Counted from the first letter of the stretch, positions 35,623 to 45,546 are shown. The stretch is 64,000 bases of DNA from Flavobacterium flabelliforme (GCF_017948675.1 NZ_JAGFBU010000001.1:248001-312000); one strand, 5' to 3'. Program-made: numbers and translations. Notes: generated by a model from the letters alone, not told the origin.

Positions 35623-37731
35623 TTACTGATTCAAATTGCCTTCTTCTTCCTTTTTTTCTTTGTTCAACAAACTTGGACCTTCTTTAGCCAATTTGTTTTT
35701 AGTTGGAATTTTATAATTAATACTAAAGCCAAATCGACGAGAGTCATATTTGCTTGAATATAATAATGGCGTATTATAGGAGCTCACCACAGTGCGATTA
35801 GAATTAAAAATGTCACTAGCACTCAATGAAACGGAAAGTTGATCTTTGAAAAACTTTTTAGAGAAAGTCAAATCTAAGCTATTTCGCATCGGCTTATCTA
35901 CAATAAAATAAAAGTAATTCCCCTTTGGAAACATATAAATAAAGTTGGCCACAAACTTAATATCTTTTGGCAATAAGAGTTGCGACATTAAATTTAACAT
36001 CCAAAAACCATTGGTTTTAATATCTGGAATTTGATGATATTGATATGCCGTATATACATATAAGAAATTCATCGTGTCTGGATTGACATTCATTTTCATC
36101 GTTTCTTTAAGTCCTTTGGTAAACAACATATACGGAATTGGCATTCCAATATTAAAATTGTGAACTTTAATCTGTGGCACATTCACATTGGTGTTGATCA
36201 CCACATCATTCGTCAGCAAAACTCTATTAACCACTTGATTTTGAGCAGAACTTACATTGTACCCAATAAATGCATAATCAAACGCGCTTAATTTTACTTC
36301 ATAATTATCAAAGATTGTAGGTTGTAAGTTTGGATTTCCAGAGAAATCTACATTGGGATTTTGATAATTGGTATTGTTAGGATTTAATGCAGAAGTACTC
36401 GGCAAACTAATTTTCTTATTGTAATTGACATTAAAATAAACAGAGTTACTAAAATTGTATTGCGCACTTGCGTTAGGAAAAAATCGAAATTGTTTAAACG
36501 GAATTAAATCTGTCGTATTGGTTTTTCCGCTAATATCGTAATCCTCAGCTCTAGCACCAACGATAAAATTGAAATTACTAAATTTAGTTTGCAATTCTGA
36601 ATACGCAGCCGCTGTTCTACGTTGATAGTCTAAATTGACCACATTCCTATTTTGAGTTTCAAAAAACAATCCTTCATATAAACCACCAAAACTCAATTTT
36701 CCTTCATCTGAAAAGTTTATTGGCTGAGAATAATCAATTTTAGCATTGAATAATTGCTGTTTTGATTCATTGTTTAAAACGTTTGTATTATTGATTCTAG
36801 AGTCTAATAAAAAATCATTTTTATTATCATTATAATTGAATTTAAACTCTAATTTCTTTGATCTGTCGTCAAACTTTTTTTGGTAAGTCACCACGAAATC
36901 TTGGCGCAATGCATCTGTGTAAGAGTCATCATCCGTATTAAACCCAGGACCATTACTCGTAGTTACACTATTATTATTGCTGTAATTTAAATCATAATTA
37001 AGCAACAATCTATCTTTACCAATATCAAAAGTTAGCGCTGATTTTACAAAATTTGTTCTTCCAATACGATCCGCATCTGTAGCCGAAACTAAAGTAGTTA
37101 CATTATTCTCGTTTTTAGTTAAGGAAGTCCACAAAGCGCTTTCAGAATAACTTTGTGCAAGATTCAGTTGCCAACCAAAATATTTATTTCTAGCACTCAG
37201 CAGCAAACTATTGTTTACACGCCATCTCAAATGATCATAATTAGTAATATTCGTGCTGTTTGTAAAGGTTGCGCTTAAATATTTTTTAGCATTTACATTC
37301 GTAATAATATTCATAATAGCTCCACCAGAAGTTGCTGGAAACTCAGCACCAGGTTGTGTTATGATTTCAATTTTCTCAATAGCATTTGCAGGCATTCCTT
37401 CTAAAAAAGAATTGAGTTCATTTGTAGTTATATTTAATGGTCTTCCATCTAAGTAAACATCCAATTGCTTTCCTTGATACATCATTCCAGCGACATCAGA
37501 TGCAAGTAATCCAGGTAGTTTTTTTATTCCGTCTAATACAGATCCTGTATTTAAACTGGGTTGACTTGCAAAATCAAAAATAGTTCTGTCTGCTTTTTGT
37601 TCTACAGCTTTCTTCACTTTTACAATTGATACTTCGCTTAATTCAACTGCTTTTGCAGGTGTTTCCTGTGCTTGAAGTGTACATAAACTTCCAAAAAGGA
37701 ATAGAGCCAACAAGATATTATTTTTCATCAT
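35623..37731 (-). CDS. Outer-membrane beta-barrel receptor-like protein (OMP_b-brl_3)
   Basis: The ATG ending at 37731 gives a signal peptide (MMKNNILLALFLFGSLCTLQAQ) and 702 residues; the 13 extra residues of the longer frame are unlikely. A TonB-receptor-like plug (SGGAIMNIITNVNAKK, GKQLDVYLDGRPLNI) is followed by a large barrel of alternating strands. Unlike most receptors, it lacks an obvious N-terminal carboxypeptidase-like domain. It is probably outer-membrane; ligand and role unknown. No SusD partner lies next to it. Confidence 0.8.
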   Translation of the reverse strand: MMKNNILLALFLFGSLCTLQAQETPAKAVELSEVSIVKVKKAVEQKADRTIFDFASQPSLNTGSVLDGIKKLPGLLASDVAGMMYQGKQLDVYLDGRPLNITTNELNSFLEGMPANAIEKIEIITQPGAEFPATSGGAIMNIITNVNAKKYLSATFTNSTNITNYDHLRWRVNNSLLLSARNKYFGWQLNLAQSYSESALWTSLTKNENNVTTLVSATDADRIGRTNFVKSALTFDIGKDRLLLNYDLNYSNNNSVTTSNGPGFNTDDDSYTDALRQDFVVTYQKKFDDRSKKLEFKFNYNDNKNDFLLDSRINNTNVLNNESKQQLFNAKIDYSQPINFSDEGKLSFGGLYEGLFFETQNRNVVNLDYQRRTAAAYSELQTKFSNFNFIVGARAEDYDISGKTNTTDLIPFKQFRFFPNASAQYNFSNSVYFNVNYNKKISLPSTSALNPNNTNYQNPNVDFSGNPNLQPTIFDNYEVKLSAFDYAFIGYNVSSAQNQVVNRVLLTNDVVINTNVNVPQIKVHNFNIGMPIPYMLFTKGLKETMKMNVNPDTMNFLYVYTAYQYHQIPDIKTNGFWMLNLMSQLLLPKDIKFVANFIYMFPKGNYFYFIVDKPMRNSLDLTFSKKFFKDQLSVSLSASDIFNSNRTVVSSYNTPLLYSSKYDSRRFGFSINYKIPTKNKLAKEGPSLLNKEKKEEEGNLNQ

Positions 37732-37929
37732 GGATATTTTATTATCTAAATAGACTCGTAAGTAGAACAAACGTTACAAGAATTAGGTTCTAATTTAGAA
37801 AAATGTATTTTTAGAATAAATACGACATAATAATTTTAGGAAATCGCTGATCTAGAATTAATAAAAAAAGGAGAATAAACTTCTGAAATATTAACTTCTA
37901 AATTCTACTCATAAGTTGCAACTAAAGCC

Positions 37930-37937
37930 TATCTTTG
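37930..37937 (+). promoter_or_regulatory. -7 box (TATCTTTG) of the exporter gene
   Basis: TATCTTTG matches TAnnTTTG, 24 bases before the ATG at 37962. No TTG at the proper distance was found. Confidence 0.4.
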
Positions 37938-37961
37938 CCCGCTTTTTAAAATTTAAAAAAA

Positions 37962-38870
37962 ATGACAAAGAACAGCGTATTAAAAGGAGTTTTCTTAGTA
38001 GCAATTGGTGCAACGAGCTACGGAATGTTAGCCACTTTTGTAAAAATAGCTTACGGAGAAGGTTTTACAACAGCAGAAGTAACTACTTCGCAATTTATAT
38101 ATGGAATTATTGGAATTCTACTTTTAAATTTAATTCAGAAGATTAAAAACAAGAATACAACTCCAAAAGCTACGAAAAAAAATATTCTACATTTGATGCT
38201 TGCGGGAACTTCTTTGGGAACAACCAGTCTTTTTTATTATTTAGCCGTGAAATACATTCCTGTTTCTATCGGGATCGTTTTATTGATGCAAACCGTTTGG
38301 ATGGGAGTTTTACTAGAAATGATTTTAGAAAAAAAATTACCATCTACACAAAAAATTATTTCAGTAATTATTGTTTTAGTGGGAACCGTTTTGGCAACTA
38401 ACTTAATAAACAACGAAATACAATTAGATTGGCGCGGCATTATGTGGGGAGTTTTAGCAGCTGCTTCCTTTACTACTACTATGTTTACCGCTAATCGTGT
38501 TGCGACCACCATTTCTTCAACCCAACGAAGTTTGTATATGCTTCTTGGAGGTGCGGTAATTGTATTTACATTTGCTTTATTTACACAAGTTACTCCATTT
38601 AACTTTGATATCTTTTTAAAATGGGGAATTATTATGGCTCTATTTGGAACTATAATTCCACCGATGTTATTGAATGCTGGTTTTCCGTTAACTGGAATTG
38701 GACTAGGAAGTATTGTCTCTGCGCTAGAGCTTCCGGTTTCGGTTATGATGGCTTATACTTTATTAAATGAAAAAGTAGATCCGCTACAATGGTTTGGTAT
38801 TGTCTTAATTATTTTAGCGATAATCATTATGAATGTCAATTTTAAGAAAACTGCTAAAGATTTACACTAA
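37962..38870 (+). CDS. EamA-family (DMT) transporter
   Basis: The 302 residues hold about ten hydrophobic helices in two similar halves, the EamA layout. The opening reads VLKGVFLVAIGATSYGMLAT; the second half closes with LPVSVMMAYTLLNEKVDPLQ and a basic tail. Such proteins are inner-membrane transporters that export or import amino acids, sugars or other small molecules. Substrate cannot be told. It is probably single-gene, with its own -7 box. Confidence 0.85.
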   Translation: MTKNSVLKGVFLVAIGATSYGMLATFVKIAYGEGFTTAEVTTSQFIYGIIGILLLNLIQKIKNKNTTPKATKKNILHLMLAGTSLGTTSLFYYLAVKYIPVSIGIVLLMQTVWMGVLLEMILEKKLPSTQKIISVIIVLVGTVLATNLINNEIQLDWRGIMWGVLAAASFTTTMFTANRVATTISSTQRSLYMLLGGAVIVFTFALFTQVTPFNFDIFLKWGIIMALFGTIIPPMLLNAGFPLTGIGLGSIVSALELPVSVMMAYTLLNEKVDPLQWFGIVLIILAIIIMNVNFKKTAKDLH

Positions 38871-38935
38871 TAAATCGTGTTATAATACTAGTAAACTCAT
38901 CGATTTTTTTATAAATTCGTAACAAACAAATTATT

Positions 38936-39289
38936 ATGAATTTACCTTGGCATTTGTATGTAATGGCATTTATCTATTTCATTGCAGGAATAAACCATTT
39001 TAGAAATCCACGTCTTTACATAAAAATTATCCCTCCTTCTTTTCCAAATCCAAAATTATTAAATATAATTAGCGGTTTGGCCGAAGTGCTTTTGGCTATA
39101 GGTTTGTGTATTGCAAGTATTTCCAATTATGCTGCTTGGGGAATTATTGCTTTATTAATCGCTGTTTTTCCCACGCATCTTTATATGTATTTTAATGAAA
39201 AGGCGAGAATGGGATTGCCAAAATGGGTATTACTTTTAAGAATGCCCTTGCAGTTAGTATTGATTTACTGGGCTTTTCAATATACGTAA
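38936..39289 (+). CDS. DoxX-like small membrane protein
   Basis: The 117 residues have four membrane segments. The motif AGINHFRNPRLYIKIIPP followed by LSGLAEVLLAIGLCI-type sequence (here ISGLAEVLLAIGLCIASI) is typical of DoxX/MauE-like proteins. Function is not known. It stops 3 bases before alkB, so the two are probably co-transcribed. Confidence 0.75.
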   Translation: MNLPWHLYVMAFIYFIAGINHFRNPRLYIKIIPPSFPNPKLLNIISGLAEVLLAIGLCIASISNYAAWGIIALLIAVFPTHLYMYFNEKARMGLPKWVLLLRMPLQLVLIYWAFQYT

Positions 39290-39292
39290 AAA

Positions 39293-39901
39293 ATGAATTC
39301 TTTATTTGAGGGACACTCCGAACCGATATTTCTGGGATTACCAGATGCAGAAATTATTTATTATCCCGAATTTTATAGTCAGTCATCAGCCGATTTAATT
39401 TATTCGGAACTACAAAGAGACATTCTCTGGCAACAAGATGAAATCAAAATTTTTGGAAAAATTCATCCGCAACCTAGATTGACCGCTTTGTACGGTAATG
39501 AAGGAAAATCATACTCCTATTCGAATATAAAAATGCAACCTCATCCGTGGAGTTTGCTTTTGCAAAAAATAAAAACGGAAGTTGAAAAGGTTGCTGAAAC
39601 AAATTTTAGTACGGTTTTACTCAATTATTATCGCGATGGAAAAGACAGTAACGGTTGGCATGCAGACGACGAAAAAGAATTGGGATTAAATCCTATCATT
39701 GCTTCGGTTAGTTTTGGTGCGGAACGCCTATTTCAATTAAAACATAAGACTGATACACTACAGAAAAAAAGCATCAATTTACAACATGGAAGTCTGCTTT
39801 TGATGAAAGGAACTACGCAACATTTCTGGAAACATCAAATCCCTAAAACAGCCAAACCAATCGGATCAAGAATAAACCTCACCTTCAGACTGATAAAATA
39901 A
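39293..39901 (+). CDS. alkB: AlkB-type Fe(II)/2-oxoglutarate dioxygenase
   Basis: The 202 residues carry the family pattern: NYYRDGKDSNGWHADDEKEL (the HxD iron ligands), SFGAERLFQLKH, the distal His in TTQHFWKHQI, and RINLTFR for 2-oxoglutarate. AlkB enzymes repair alkylated bases such as 1-methyladenine and 3-methylcytosine by oxidative demethylation. Length and motif order are normal. The short gap to the DoxX-like gene suggests one transcript. The closest match appears to be the ALKBH2/3-like branch, by the NYYRDG motif. Confidence 0.85.
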   Translation: MNSLFEGHSEPIFLGLPDAEIIYYPEFYSQSSADLIYSELQRDILWQQDEIKIFGKIHPQPRLTALYGNEGKSYSYSNIKMQPHPWSLLLQKIKTEVEKVAETNFSTVLLNYYRDGKDSNGWHADDEKELGLNPIIASVSFGAERLFQLKHKTDTLQKKSINLQHGSLLLMKGTTQHFWKHQIPKTAKPIGSRINLTFRLIK

Positions 39902-39947
39902 TTTTTGTATAGATTTATCATTATATTTGATATAATAACTCATTCCT

Positions 39948-40775
39948 ATGAACGAAATTATATCTTACTTTTCTAGTATTCCATCTTCTCATCGCAGCTT
40001 AATTCTGGTAGCGGGAATCACTATTTTTTGGATGATTGAGAATGCCTATCCACTTTTTAAATTCAACTATAAAAAATGGCATCATGCAGGAATCAATATT
40101 TTCTTGACGCTAACCACAATTATTGTCAATTTCTTATTGGCTTTTATTTTACTAAAAACCGCTGATTGGACAATTAATAACAATTTTGGAATACTACAAT
40201 GGTTGCCTAAAATGTCCATTTTACTTTATACACTTATCGGATTACTTTTGCTGGATTTAATTGGTGCTTATTTAGTTCACTTAGTAGAACATAAAGTAAA
40301 ATTCTTATGGCGTTTTCATTTAATACATCATACCGACACTTGGATCGATACTACAACAGCCAATAGGCATCATCCAGGAGAAAGTATCATTCGATTTGCC
40401 TTTACCGCAATAGGTGTTTTTATTATTGGAAGTCCAATGTGGATGGTTTTTTTATATCAGACTTTATCGGTGATTGCCACACAATTTAATCACGCGAACA
40501 TTGCACTACCTAAAAAAGTAGATACACTTTTAAGTTATTTTATTGTCTCGCCAGACATGCACAAAGTACATCATCATCATGTAATGCCCTATACGGATAG
40601 TAATTATGGAAATATATTTTCTATATGGGATCGTTTATTTGGCACTTTTAAGACGCTGCCAAAAGAAGAAATAATTTACGGAATTGATACACATCCTAAT
40701 CCTACAGAACACAATAATTTAAAAAATTTATTAAAAATACCTTTTCAAAATCAACCTGTAAAAGAAAAGAAGTAA
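39948..40775 (+). CDS. Sterol desaturase / fatty-acid hydroxylase superfamily protein
   Basis: The 275 residues have four membrane segments and the three histidine clusters of the superfamily: HLVEH (HxxxH), HLIHH (HxxHH) and HKVHHHH. These hold a di-iron site. Members hydroxylate or desaturate lipid chains, sterols or carotenoids. Substrate here is unknown. It is close to alkB and in the same direction, so perhaps on the same transcript. No terminator was found in the 46-base gap. Confidence 0.8.
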   Translation: MNEIISYFSSIPSSHRSLILVAGITIFWMIENAYPLFKFNYKKWHHAGINIFLTLTTIIVNFLLAFILLKTADWTINNNFGILQWLPKMSILLYTLIGLLLLDLIGAYLVHLVEHKVKFLWRFHLIHHTDTWIDTTTANRHHPGESIIRFAFTAIGVFIIGSPMWMVFLYQTLSVIATQFNHANIALPKKVDTLLSYFIVSPDMHKVHHHHVMPYTDSNYGNIFSIWDRLFGTFKTLPKEEIIYGIDTHPNPTEHNNLKNLLKIPFQNQPVKEKK

Positions 40776-40893
40776 AAAATATAAAAAAAAATAAGTTTTG
40801 ATAGAATCTAACTATTTTTTTCTTAATATTGGTATCAAATTAGAAATGTAATTTATTAATCATTAACAACTTATTTGAATTAATTTTCACGTG

Positions 40894-41172
40894 ATGAAAA
40901 AGAGTAACCGAAAAGAATTAAACTGGGAACAAACAGAAAAACTTGTTACAATGGCTTTAGAAGAAAAAAACCCTTTTGAAATCATCAAAAAAGAATTTGG
41001 TCTGGCAGAAAAAGAGATTCTGGAAATCATGAAGAAAAAAATGCCAGCAGAAAAATTTGAAATGTGGAAAAAGAAAGCAACAGCAAATAAACCAAAACCA
41101 AAACCAGTTAAAATTGATGATTTTGATGAAGATTTGGATGGCAAATATTATATAAAAAATAAACTAGATTAG
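40894..41172 (+). CDS. TIGR03643/DUF2805 family small protein
   Basis: The 92 residues show the pattern NRKELNWEQTEKLVTMALEE and FGLAEKEILEIMKKKMPAEK. The lysine-rich middle resembles a helix-turn-helix-like fold, and the tail is acidic (IDDFDEDLDGKYY). I took ATG 40894 over GTG 40891. The family's function is unknown; it is often near metabolic genes in Bacteroidota. A hairpin terminator follows. Confidence 0.75.
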   Translation: MKKSNRKELNWEQTEKLVTMALEEKNPFEIIKKEFGLAEKEILEIMKKKMPAEKFEMWKKKATANKPKPKPVKIDDFDEDLDGKYYIKNKLD

Positions 41173-41178
41173 TTTTAC

Positions 41179-41208
41179 AAACTCCTATCATTTAGGAGTT
41201 TTTTTTTG
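41179..41208 (+). terminator. Rho-independent terminator
   Basis: AAACTCCTatcattTAGGAGTTT followed by a T-run. It ends the small-protein gene at 41172. Confidence 0.8.
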
Positions 41209-41245
41209 TTTTAATCTGAATAAAAAATAAGTTTATAATTAAAAA

Positions 41246-41287
41246 AAATCCATTCTGCGAATTAATATTCACAGAATGGATTTTTTA
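41246..41287 (-). terminator. Rho-independent terminator of the transpeptidase gene
   Basis: AATCCATTCTG pairs with CAGAATGGATT around a short loop, with A-rich and T-rich flanks. It lies about 20 bases beyond the stop of the minus-strand gene at 41304. Confidence 0.75.
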
Positions 41288-41303
41288 TATTCTAATCTAA
41301 ATA

Positions 41304-42170
41304 TTATTTCCCTTCTTTTTGAAAATCTTGTCTAATTTTTTGTTCTTTTAAAATAGACTCTACAAAAGGCTTTGTTACTGTTTCAATTTCATTTTCAGAA
41401 ATAGTTAATGCTTTTGAATTTTTAACTAATTCTAACCATGGTTTAGGAGCTTTAAAATCATAACTACCAAAAACAATTACTGGTGTACCTTTTACCTTTA
41501 CTGTTTCTGGATTGGCTAATTCCCATTGGTCTGCGAAATCATATAATTTACGAGCATCTTTTTCTTGAAGCCTCAAACAAGAATGAGAAGCAGGATATCC
41601 TGGCAAAGTATATTGATGCCATCCTACACCCAATTTATTTTCGATATTAAAGTTCCAACGCAAATCCCATTCGTCGTCAAAAGTACTAGTAGTTTCTTCA
41701 GCTTTCCAGTTCGTAAAAAAAAGTCCAGTTGGTGTTTTATCTTTCTCTCTACCCATATTAGTAGGTCCTGTATATACTAAATCGCCTTTTTCGTACGCCG
41801 CAAATGTTTGTGTTGGATAAGAGAAAAACACGATTTTATTAATCTCTTTTAATGAAGAAACCGATAATGGAAATGGCAAATAAAATTCAATGTCTCCACT
41901 CATATCATCTGGAATAACTACAGAATCCATTTTTTTAAAATTAGCAGCATCCGTTCTATTGACAGCATAAGCTATAGCAAAGTTCGTACTATCTGCACTA
42001 TTTTTAGACAACCATTCTTTTGTGTTTTCGAGATGAAAAGAAGTTTTTTTAGGTTCATTTCTTACTTTAACGGCAATTTTGTCAATTGTAGACTCTGTTT
42101 TACTTTCTTGCTTGCAACCAATAAATAATAATGCAATACTGATATTTAAAAATAGAACTATTTTTTTCAT
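41304..42170 (-). CDS. L,D-transpeptidase (YkuD), lipoprotein
   Basis: The 288 residues begin with a lipoprotein signal (LLFIGC, Cys at about 19). The catalytic core is near residue 200: a His in GVGWHQYTLPGYP, then ASHSCLRL, where Cys is the nucleophile. Most family members have SHGC, so this Gly is Ser. L,D-transpeptidases cross-link peptidoglycan through 3-3 bonds or anchor proteins to the cell wall. The N-terminal half (SFHLENTKEWLSKNSADST) resembles no other domain I know. It is transcribed alone, with a terminator downstream. Confidence 0.8.
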   Translation of the reverse strand: MKKIVLFLNISIALLFIGCKQESKTESTIDKIAVKVRNEPKKTSFHLENTKEWLSKNSADSTNFAIAYAVNRTDAANFKKMDSVVIPDDMSGDIEFYLPFPLSVSSLKEINKIVFFSYPTQTFAAYEKGDLVYTGPTNMGREKDKTPTGLFFTNWKAEETTSTFDDEWDLRWNFNIENKLGVGWHQYTLPGYPASHSCLRLQEKDARKLYDFADQWELANPETVKVKGTPVIVFGSYDFKAPKPWLELVKNSKALTISENEIETVTKPFVESILKEQKIRQDFQKEGK

Positions 42171-42375
42171 AATAAAATCTTTTATTTTTGATTTATAACT
42201 TCAACTAAAATTCTGTTTTACAAACTTCAGCCATTTATGTGACCTTGATGTTACATAATTAGAGGGTTTTCTTGTCAAATTATTAGATGGAAATAATTTA
42301 AATTTTTAAGAGTTGACAAACGTTAATACTATCTTATTTTACTTTTTAATAACAGTTACAAAAAAGGGAATGGCT

Positions 42376-42383
42376 TAACTTTG
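42376..42383 (+). promoter_or_regulatory. -7 box (TAACTTTG) of the SDR gene
   Basis: TAACTTTG fits TAnnTTTG, 24 bases before the ATG at 42408. No TTG was found at the -33 position. Confidence 0.45.
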
Positions 42384-42407
42384 TACTTCATTTTAGAAAA
42401 ACAAAAC

Positions 42408-43124
42408 ATGAACGATTTAAAAAATAAAAATGCACTTATTACAGGTGCCGGAAAAGGTATTGGAAAAGCAGTTGCAATTGCATTGGCTAAAGAAGGTGTA
42501 AATGTAATCTTGATGGCAAGAACACAATCTGATTTAGATGAAGTCGCTAAAGAAGTAAATGCACTTGGAGTAAAATCTATGACTGTTATTGCTGATGTTG
42601 CAGACATTACTTCTGTAAACACAGCTGTAGAAAAAGCTTTAGCAGAATTTAAAACAATTGACATCCTAGTCAACAATGCTGGAATTGCTGCTTTTGGTAA
42701 ATTTTTAGAACTAGAACCATCAGCGTGGGAAAACATTATTAAAGTGAACTTAATGGGAACGTATTATGTAACACGTGCTGTTTTACCTAATATGATTGAA
42801 AGACAAATGGGTGATATTATCAATATTTCTTCCACTGCAGGATTAAACGGAAATGCAATGACTAGCGCGTACAGTGCGTCAAAATTTGCTGTTTTAGGAT
42901 TAACTGATTCGTTAATGCAAGAAGTTCGCAAGCACAATATTAGAGTAACTGCTTTAACACCAAGTACCGTTGCAACAAATATGGCGAAAGAATTAAAACT
43001 TACCGATGGGAATCCTGATAAAGTAATGCAAGCTGAAGATATGGCCGAATTAATTATCGCTCAATTAAAATTGAACCGAAGAGTTTTTATAAAAAACAGC
43101 AGTATTTGGTCAACAAATCCATAA
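42408..43124 (+). CDS. Short-chain dehydrogenase/reductase (SDR), 3-oxoacyl-ACP reductase-like
   Basis: I chose the ATG at 42408 ([15 protein letters not shown]), because the longer frame to 42381 starts in the -7 box. The product of 238 residues has the Rossmann motif TGAGKGIG (about residue 13-20), NNAG, the catalytic Ser in IINISSTAG, and YSASK (Tyr and Lys). The substrate could be an acyl chain, sugar or alcohol; the sequence suggests a classical SDR close to FabG-type but not part of a fatty-acid cluster. It has its own promoter box and terminator. Confidence 0.85.
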   Translation: MNDLKNKNALITGAGKGIGKAVAIALAKEGVNVILMARTQSDLDEVAKEVNALGVKSMTVIADVADITSVNTAVEKALAEFKTIDILVNNAGIAAFGKFLELEPSAWENIIKVNLMGTYYVTRAVLPNMIERQMGDIINISSTAGLNGNAMTSAYSASKFAVLGLTDSLMQEVRKHNIRVTALTPSTVATNMAKELKLTDGNPDKVMQAEDMAELIIAQLKLNRRVFIKNSSIWSTNP

Positions 43125-43145
43125 TCACATTGAGTTTAAAACTAC

Positions 43146-43172
43146 AAAACCCCTTATAATAAAGGGGTTTTG
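43146..43172 (+). terminator. Rho-independent terminator
   Basis: AAAACCCCTTataatAAAGGGGTTTT, directly after the SDR stop codon. Confidence 0.85.
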
Positions 43173-43220
43173 ATTTTATATATTGTTATGATTCTGAACT
43201 ACCTTTTTTATGGACAGGAT

Positions 43221-44549
43221 TTATACCAAAGCCGAAATAAACTCCATTCTTACGCTTCCGTCATCATCAATTTTAGTCAAATTGATTTCGTGTAATGTAT
43301 TTACTAATTCTGGATTCCACGGTGTTTTTACTTTCACGTAATTTTCTGTAAATCCATGAATGTATCCTTCTTTATTTTCACTTTCAAAAAGCACGGTTCT
43401 GTTACTTCCCAATTGACTTTCATAAAAAGCACGACGTTTTTTAACAGACAATCCACGCATCATTTTACTTCTCTTGGCTCGAACATTGGCAGCAACTGCT
43501 CCATCCATTGCTGCAGCTTCTGTATTATCCCTTTCCGAATAAGTAAAAACATGTAAATAAGAAATATCCATTTCATTAAGAAAATTATAAGTCTCCAAGA
43601 AATGCTGGTCAGTTTCGCCAGGAAAACCAACAATCACATCCACACCAATACAAGCATGTGGCATTACTTCGCGTATTTTATTTACTCTTTCGGTATAAAC
43701 TTCTCGCTGATAGCGACGCTTCATCAATTTTAGAATAGCATTGCTTCCAGATTGCAAAGGAATATGAAAATGCGGAACAAAAGTGCGACTTTTGGAAACA
43801 AACTCAATCGTTTCGTTTTTCAACAAATTAGGTTCAATAGACGAAATACGCAAGCGCTCAATTCCTTCTACCTTATCTAATTCTTGAACCAATTCTAAAA
43901 AAGTATGCTCGTGTTTTTTATTACCAAATTCCCCTTTTCCGTAATCGCCAATATTCACTCCAGTAAGAACAATTTCTTTGATGTTTTGTGCTGAAATATC
44001 CTTTGCGTTTTTCAATACATTCTCTAATTCATCACTTCTAGAAATTCCTCTCGCTAATGGAATGGTACAATAAGTACATTTATAATCGCAACCATCTTGT
44101 ACTTTTAAGAAAGCGCGCGTTCTATCCCCAATAGAATAGCTTCCTACATAAAAATCAGCTTCAGAAATCTCGCAAGAATGAACTTCCCCAATATCATTTT
44201 TAGACAAGTCGTTAATATAATCTGTGATTTTAAATTTTTCTGTGGCACCAAGAACTAAATCAACACCATCTACTGAGGCTAATTCTTCTGGTTTTAATTG
44301 TGCATAACAACCTACTGCAGCAATAAAAGCTTGATTATTTAACTTCATTGCTTTTTTTACAATTTGCTTAAATTGTTTGTCTGCATTTTCCGTTACAGAA
44401 CACGTATTTATCACATACATATCAGCAACTTCCTCAAAATCGACACGATCAAAACCTTCATCCTCAATAGAACGAGCAATTGTTGATGTTTCCGAAAAAT
44501 TCAGCTTACAACCAAGCGTATAAAAGGCAACTTTTTTTCTATTTCCCAT
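43221..44549 (-). CDS. mtaB: tRNA t6A37 methylthiotransferase MtaB
   Basis: The 442 residues match MtaB in order and length. An N-terminal MTTase domain holds cysteines (TLGCKLN, VINTCSVTENADKQ, AAVGCYAQ), then the radical-SAM cluster CDYKCTYC (about residue 153), and a TRAM-like tail. The enzyme thiomethylates N6-threonylcarbamoyladenosine at tRNA position 37 using two [4Fe-4S] clusters. Single gene in its orientation, with a -7 box upstream. The related MiaB usually has a different start motif, so MtaB is preferred. Confidence 0.85.
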   Translation of the reverse strand: MGNRKKVAFYTLGCKLNFSETSTIARSIEDEGFDRVDFEEVADMYVINTCSVTENADKQFKQIVKKAMKLNNQAFIAAVGCYAQLKPEELASVDGVDLVLGATEKFKITDYINDLSKNDIGEVHSCEISEADFYVGSYSIGDRTRAFLKVQDGCDYKCTYCTIPLARGISRSDELENVLKNAKDISAQNIKEIVLTGVNIGDYGKGEFGNKKHEHTFLELVQELDKVEGIERLRISSIEPNLLKNETIEFVSKSRTFVPHFHIPLQSGSNAILKLMKRRYQREVYTERVNKIREVMPHACIGVDVIVGFPGETDQHFLETYNFLNEMDISYLHVFTYSERDNTEAAAMDGAVAANVRAKRSKMMRGLSVKKRRAFYESQLGSNRTVLFESENKEGYIHGFTENYVKVKTPWNPELVNTLHEINLTKIDDDGSVRMEFISALV

Positions 44550-44595
44550 AATAAATCTTAAACTAATGAAATCGTTGTCAAAAAATTTAAGTGTG

Positions 44596-44603
44596 CAAAT
44601 TTA
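44596..44603 (-). promoter_or_regulatory. -7 box (TAAATTTG) of mtaB
   Basis: Minus-strand TAAATTTG fits TAnnTTTG, 46 bases before the start codon. The -33 TTG is missing. Confidence 0.35.
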
Positions 44604-44652
44604 CAAACTAAAATCTATTAATGAGTAGAGGTTACGCATTTTATTAAAACAC

Positions 44653-44693
44653 AAATCCGATACCTTATGATTCATACATAAGGTATCGGATTT
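44653..44693 (-). terminator. Rho-independent terminator of the HAD gene
   Basis: AAATCCGATACCTTATG pairs perfectly with CATAAGGTATCGGATTT, a 17-bp stem, followed on the minus strand by a short T-rich stretch. Confidence 0.8.
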
Positions 44694-44714
44694 ATTTAAT
44701 TTTTTAAAAAAAAC

Positions 44715-45518
44715 TTACTGTAATATAAAACGTCTTACTACTTCGGCAACGCCATGATTATTATTTGAGGCAACAATAACAGTTGCTCTATCTCTCAATT
44801 CTGGATCTACATTATCAACCCAAACACCTAATCCTGCATATTCTATCATCGACAAATCATTACCAGCATTACCAACCGCTATAATTTCGCTTTGAACAAT
44901 ATTAAGTTTTTCAGCTAAGAATTTTATACTCGCTCCTTTATCAATACCGTTTGGAGCCACTTCTAAGAAAAAAGGTTTTGACATAGAAACACTCAAATGT
45001 GGCATCGCAGCTTTCAAGTCGGCTTCAACTTTTTTTAGATAAGTTGGTTCTTCTAATAAAATACATTTTACCGCAGATGAAGTGACCGCATCCTTGAAAT
45101 GAGGAACTTTATTGTGTTGTAATCCTGTAATATTTTTTTCTACTTCAATATATTCTGAATCCGTTTCGCTTACAATTTTCCCATCAATATAAGTAATGAT
45201 ATGGGTTTTATTTTTTAAACTGTAATCGTATAACTCATGAATTTGTTGTTGTGTCAAGCTTTCTTCAAATAGGACTTTATCTTCTTTCAAATCTGTAATT
45301 ACAGCTCCGTTATAAGAAAGCATAAAAGAATTATTGACATCTAGTTTTAATTCTTTAGCAAAAGCAATCATTGCTGAAGTAGGTCTGCCGGAGGCCAAGA
45401 CAATGTAAACACCTAACTCCTGTGCCTTAAATAACATTTCCTTATTCTCGTCTGAGATTTTATGGTCATCAGTCAACAAGGTATCATCCAAGTCCAGAAC
45501 CAACATTTTGTATTTCAT
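44715..45518 (-). CDS. Cof-type HAD phosphatase
   Basis: The 267 residues open MLVLDLDDTLLTDD, the HAD nucleophile motif. Motif II is VLASGRP, and the end motif GNAGNDLSMIEYAG holds the metal-binding Asp. The layout, with a long C2-type cap between, is that of Cof/YbiV-type phosphatases acting on sugar phosphates, FMN or similar small phosphoesters. Substrate unknown. The start ATG is well placed. It shares a direction with the following DUF2007 gene and may be co-transcribed. Confidence 0.85.
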   Translation of the reverse strand: MKYKMLVLDLDDTLLTDDHKISDENKEMLFKAQELGVYIVLASGRPTSAMIAFAKELKLDVNNSFMLSYNGAVITDLKEDKVLFEESLTQQQIHELYDYSLKNKTHIITYIDGKIVSETDSEYIEVEKNITGLQHNKVPHFKDAVTSSAVKCILLEEPTYLKKVEADLKAAMPHLSVSMSKPFFLEVAPNGIDKGASIKFLAEKLNIVQSEIIAVGNAGNDLSMIEYAGLGVWVDNVDPELRDRATVIVASNNNHGVAEVVRRFILQ

Positions 45519-45546
45519 TTTACTCTTTTAAGCAATACTAATGAGT

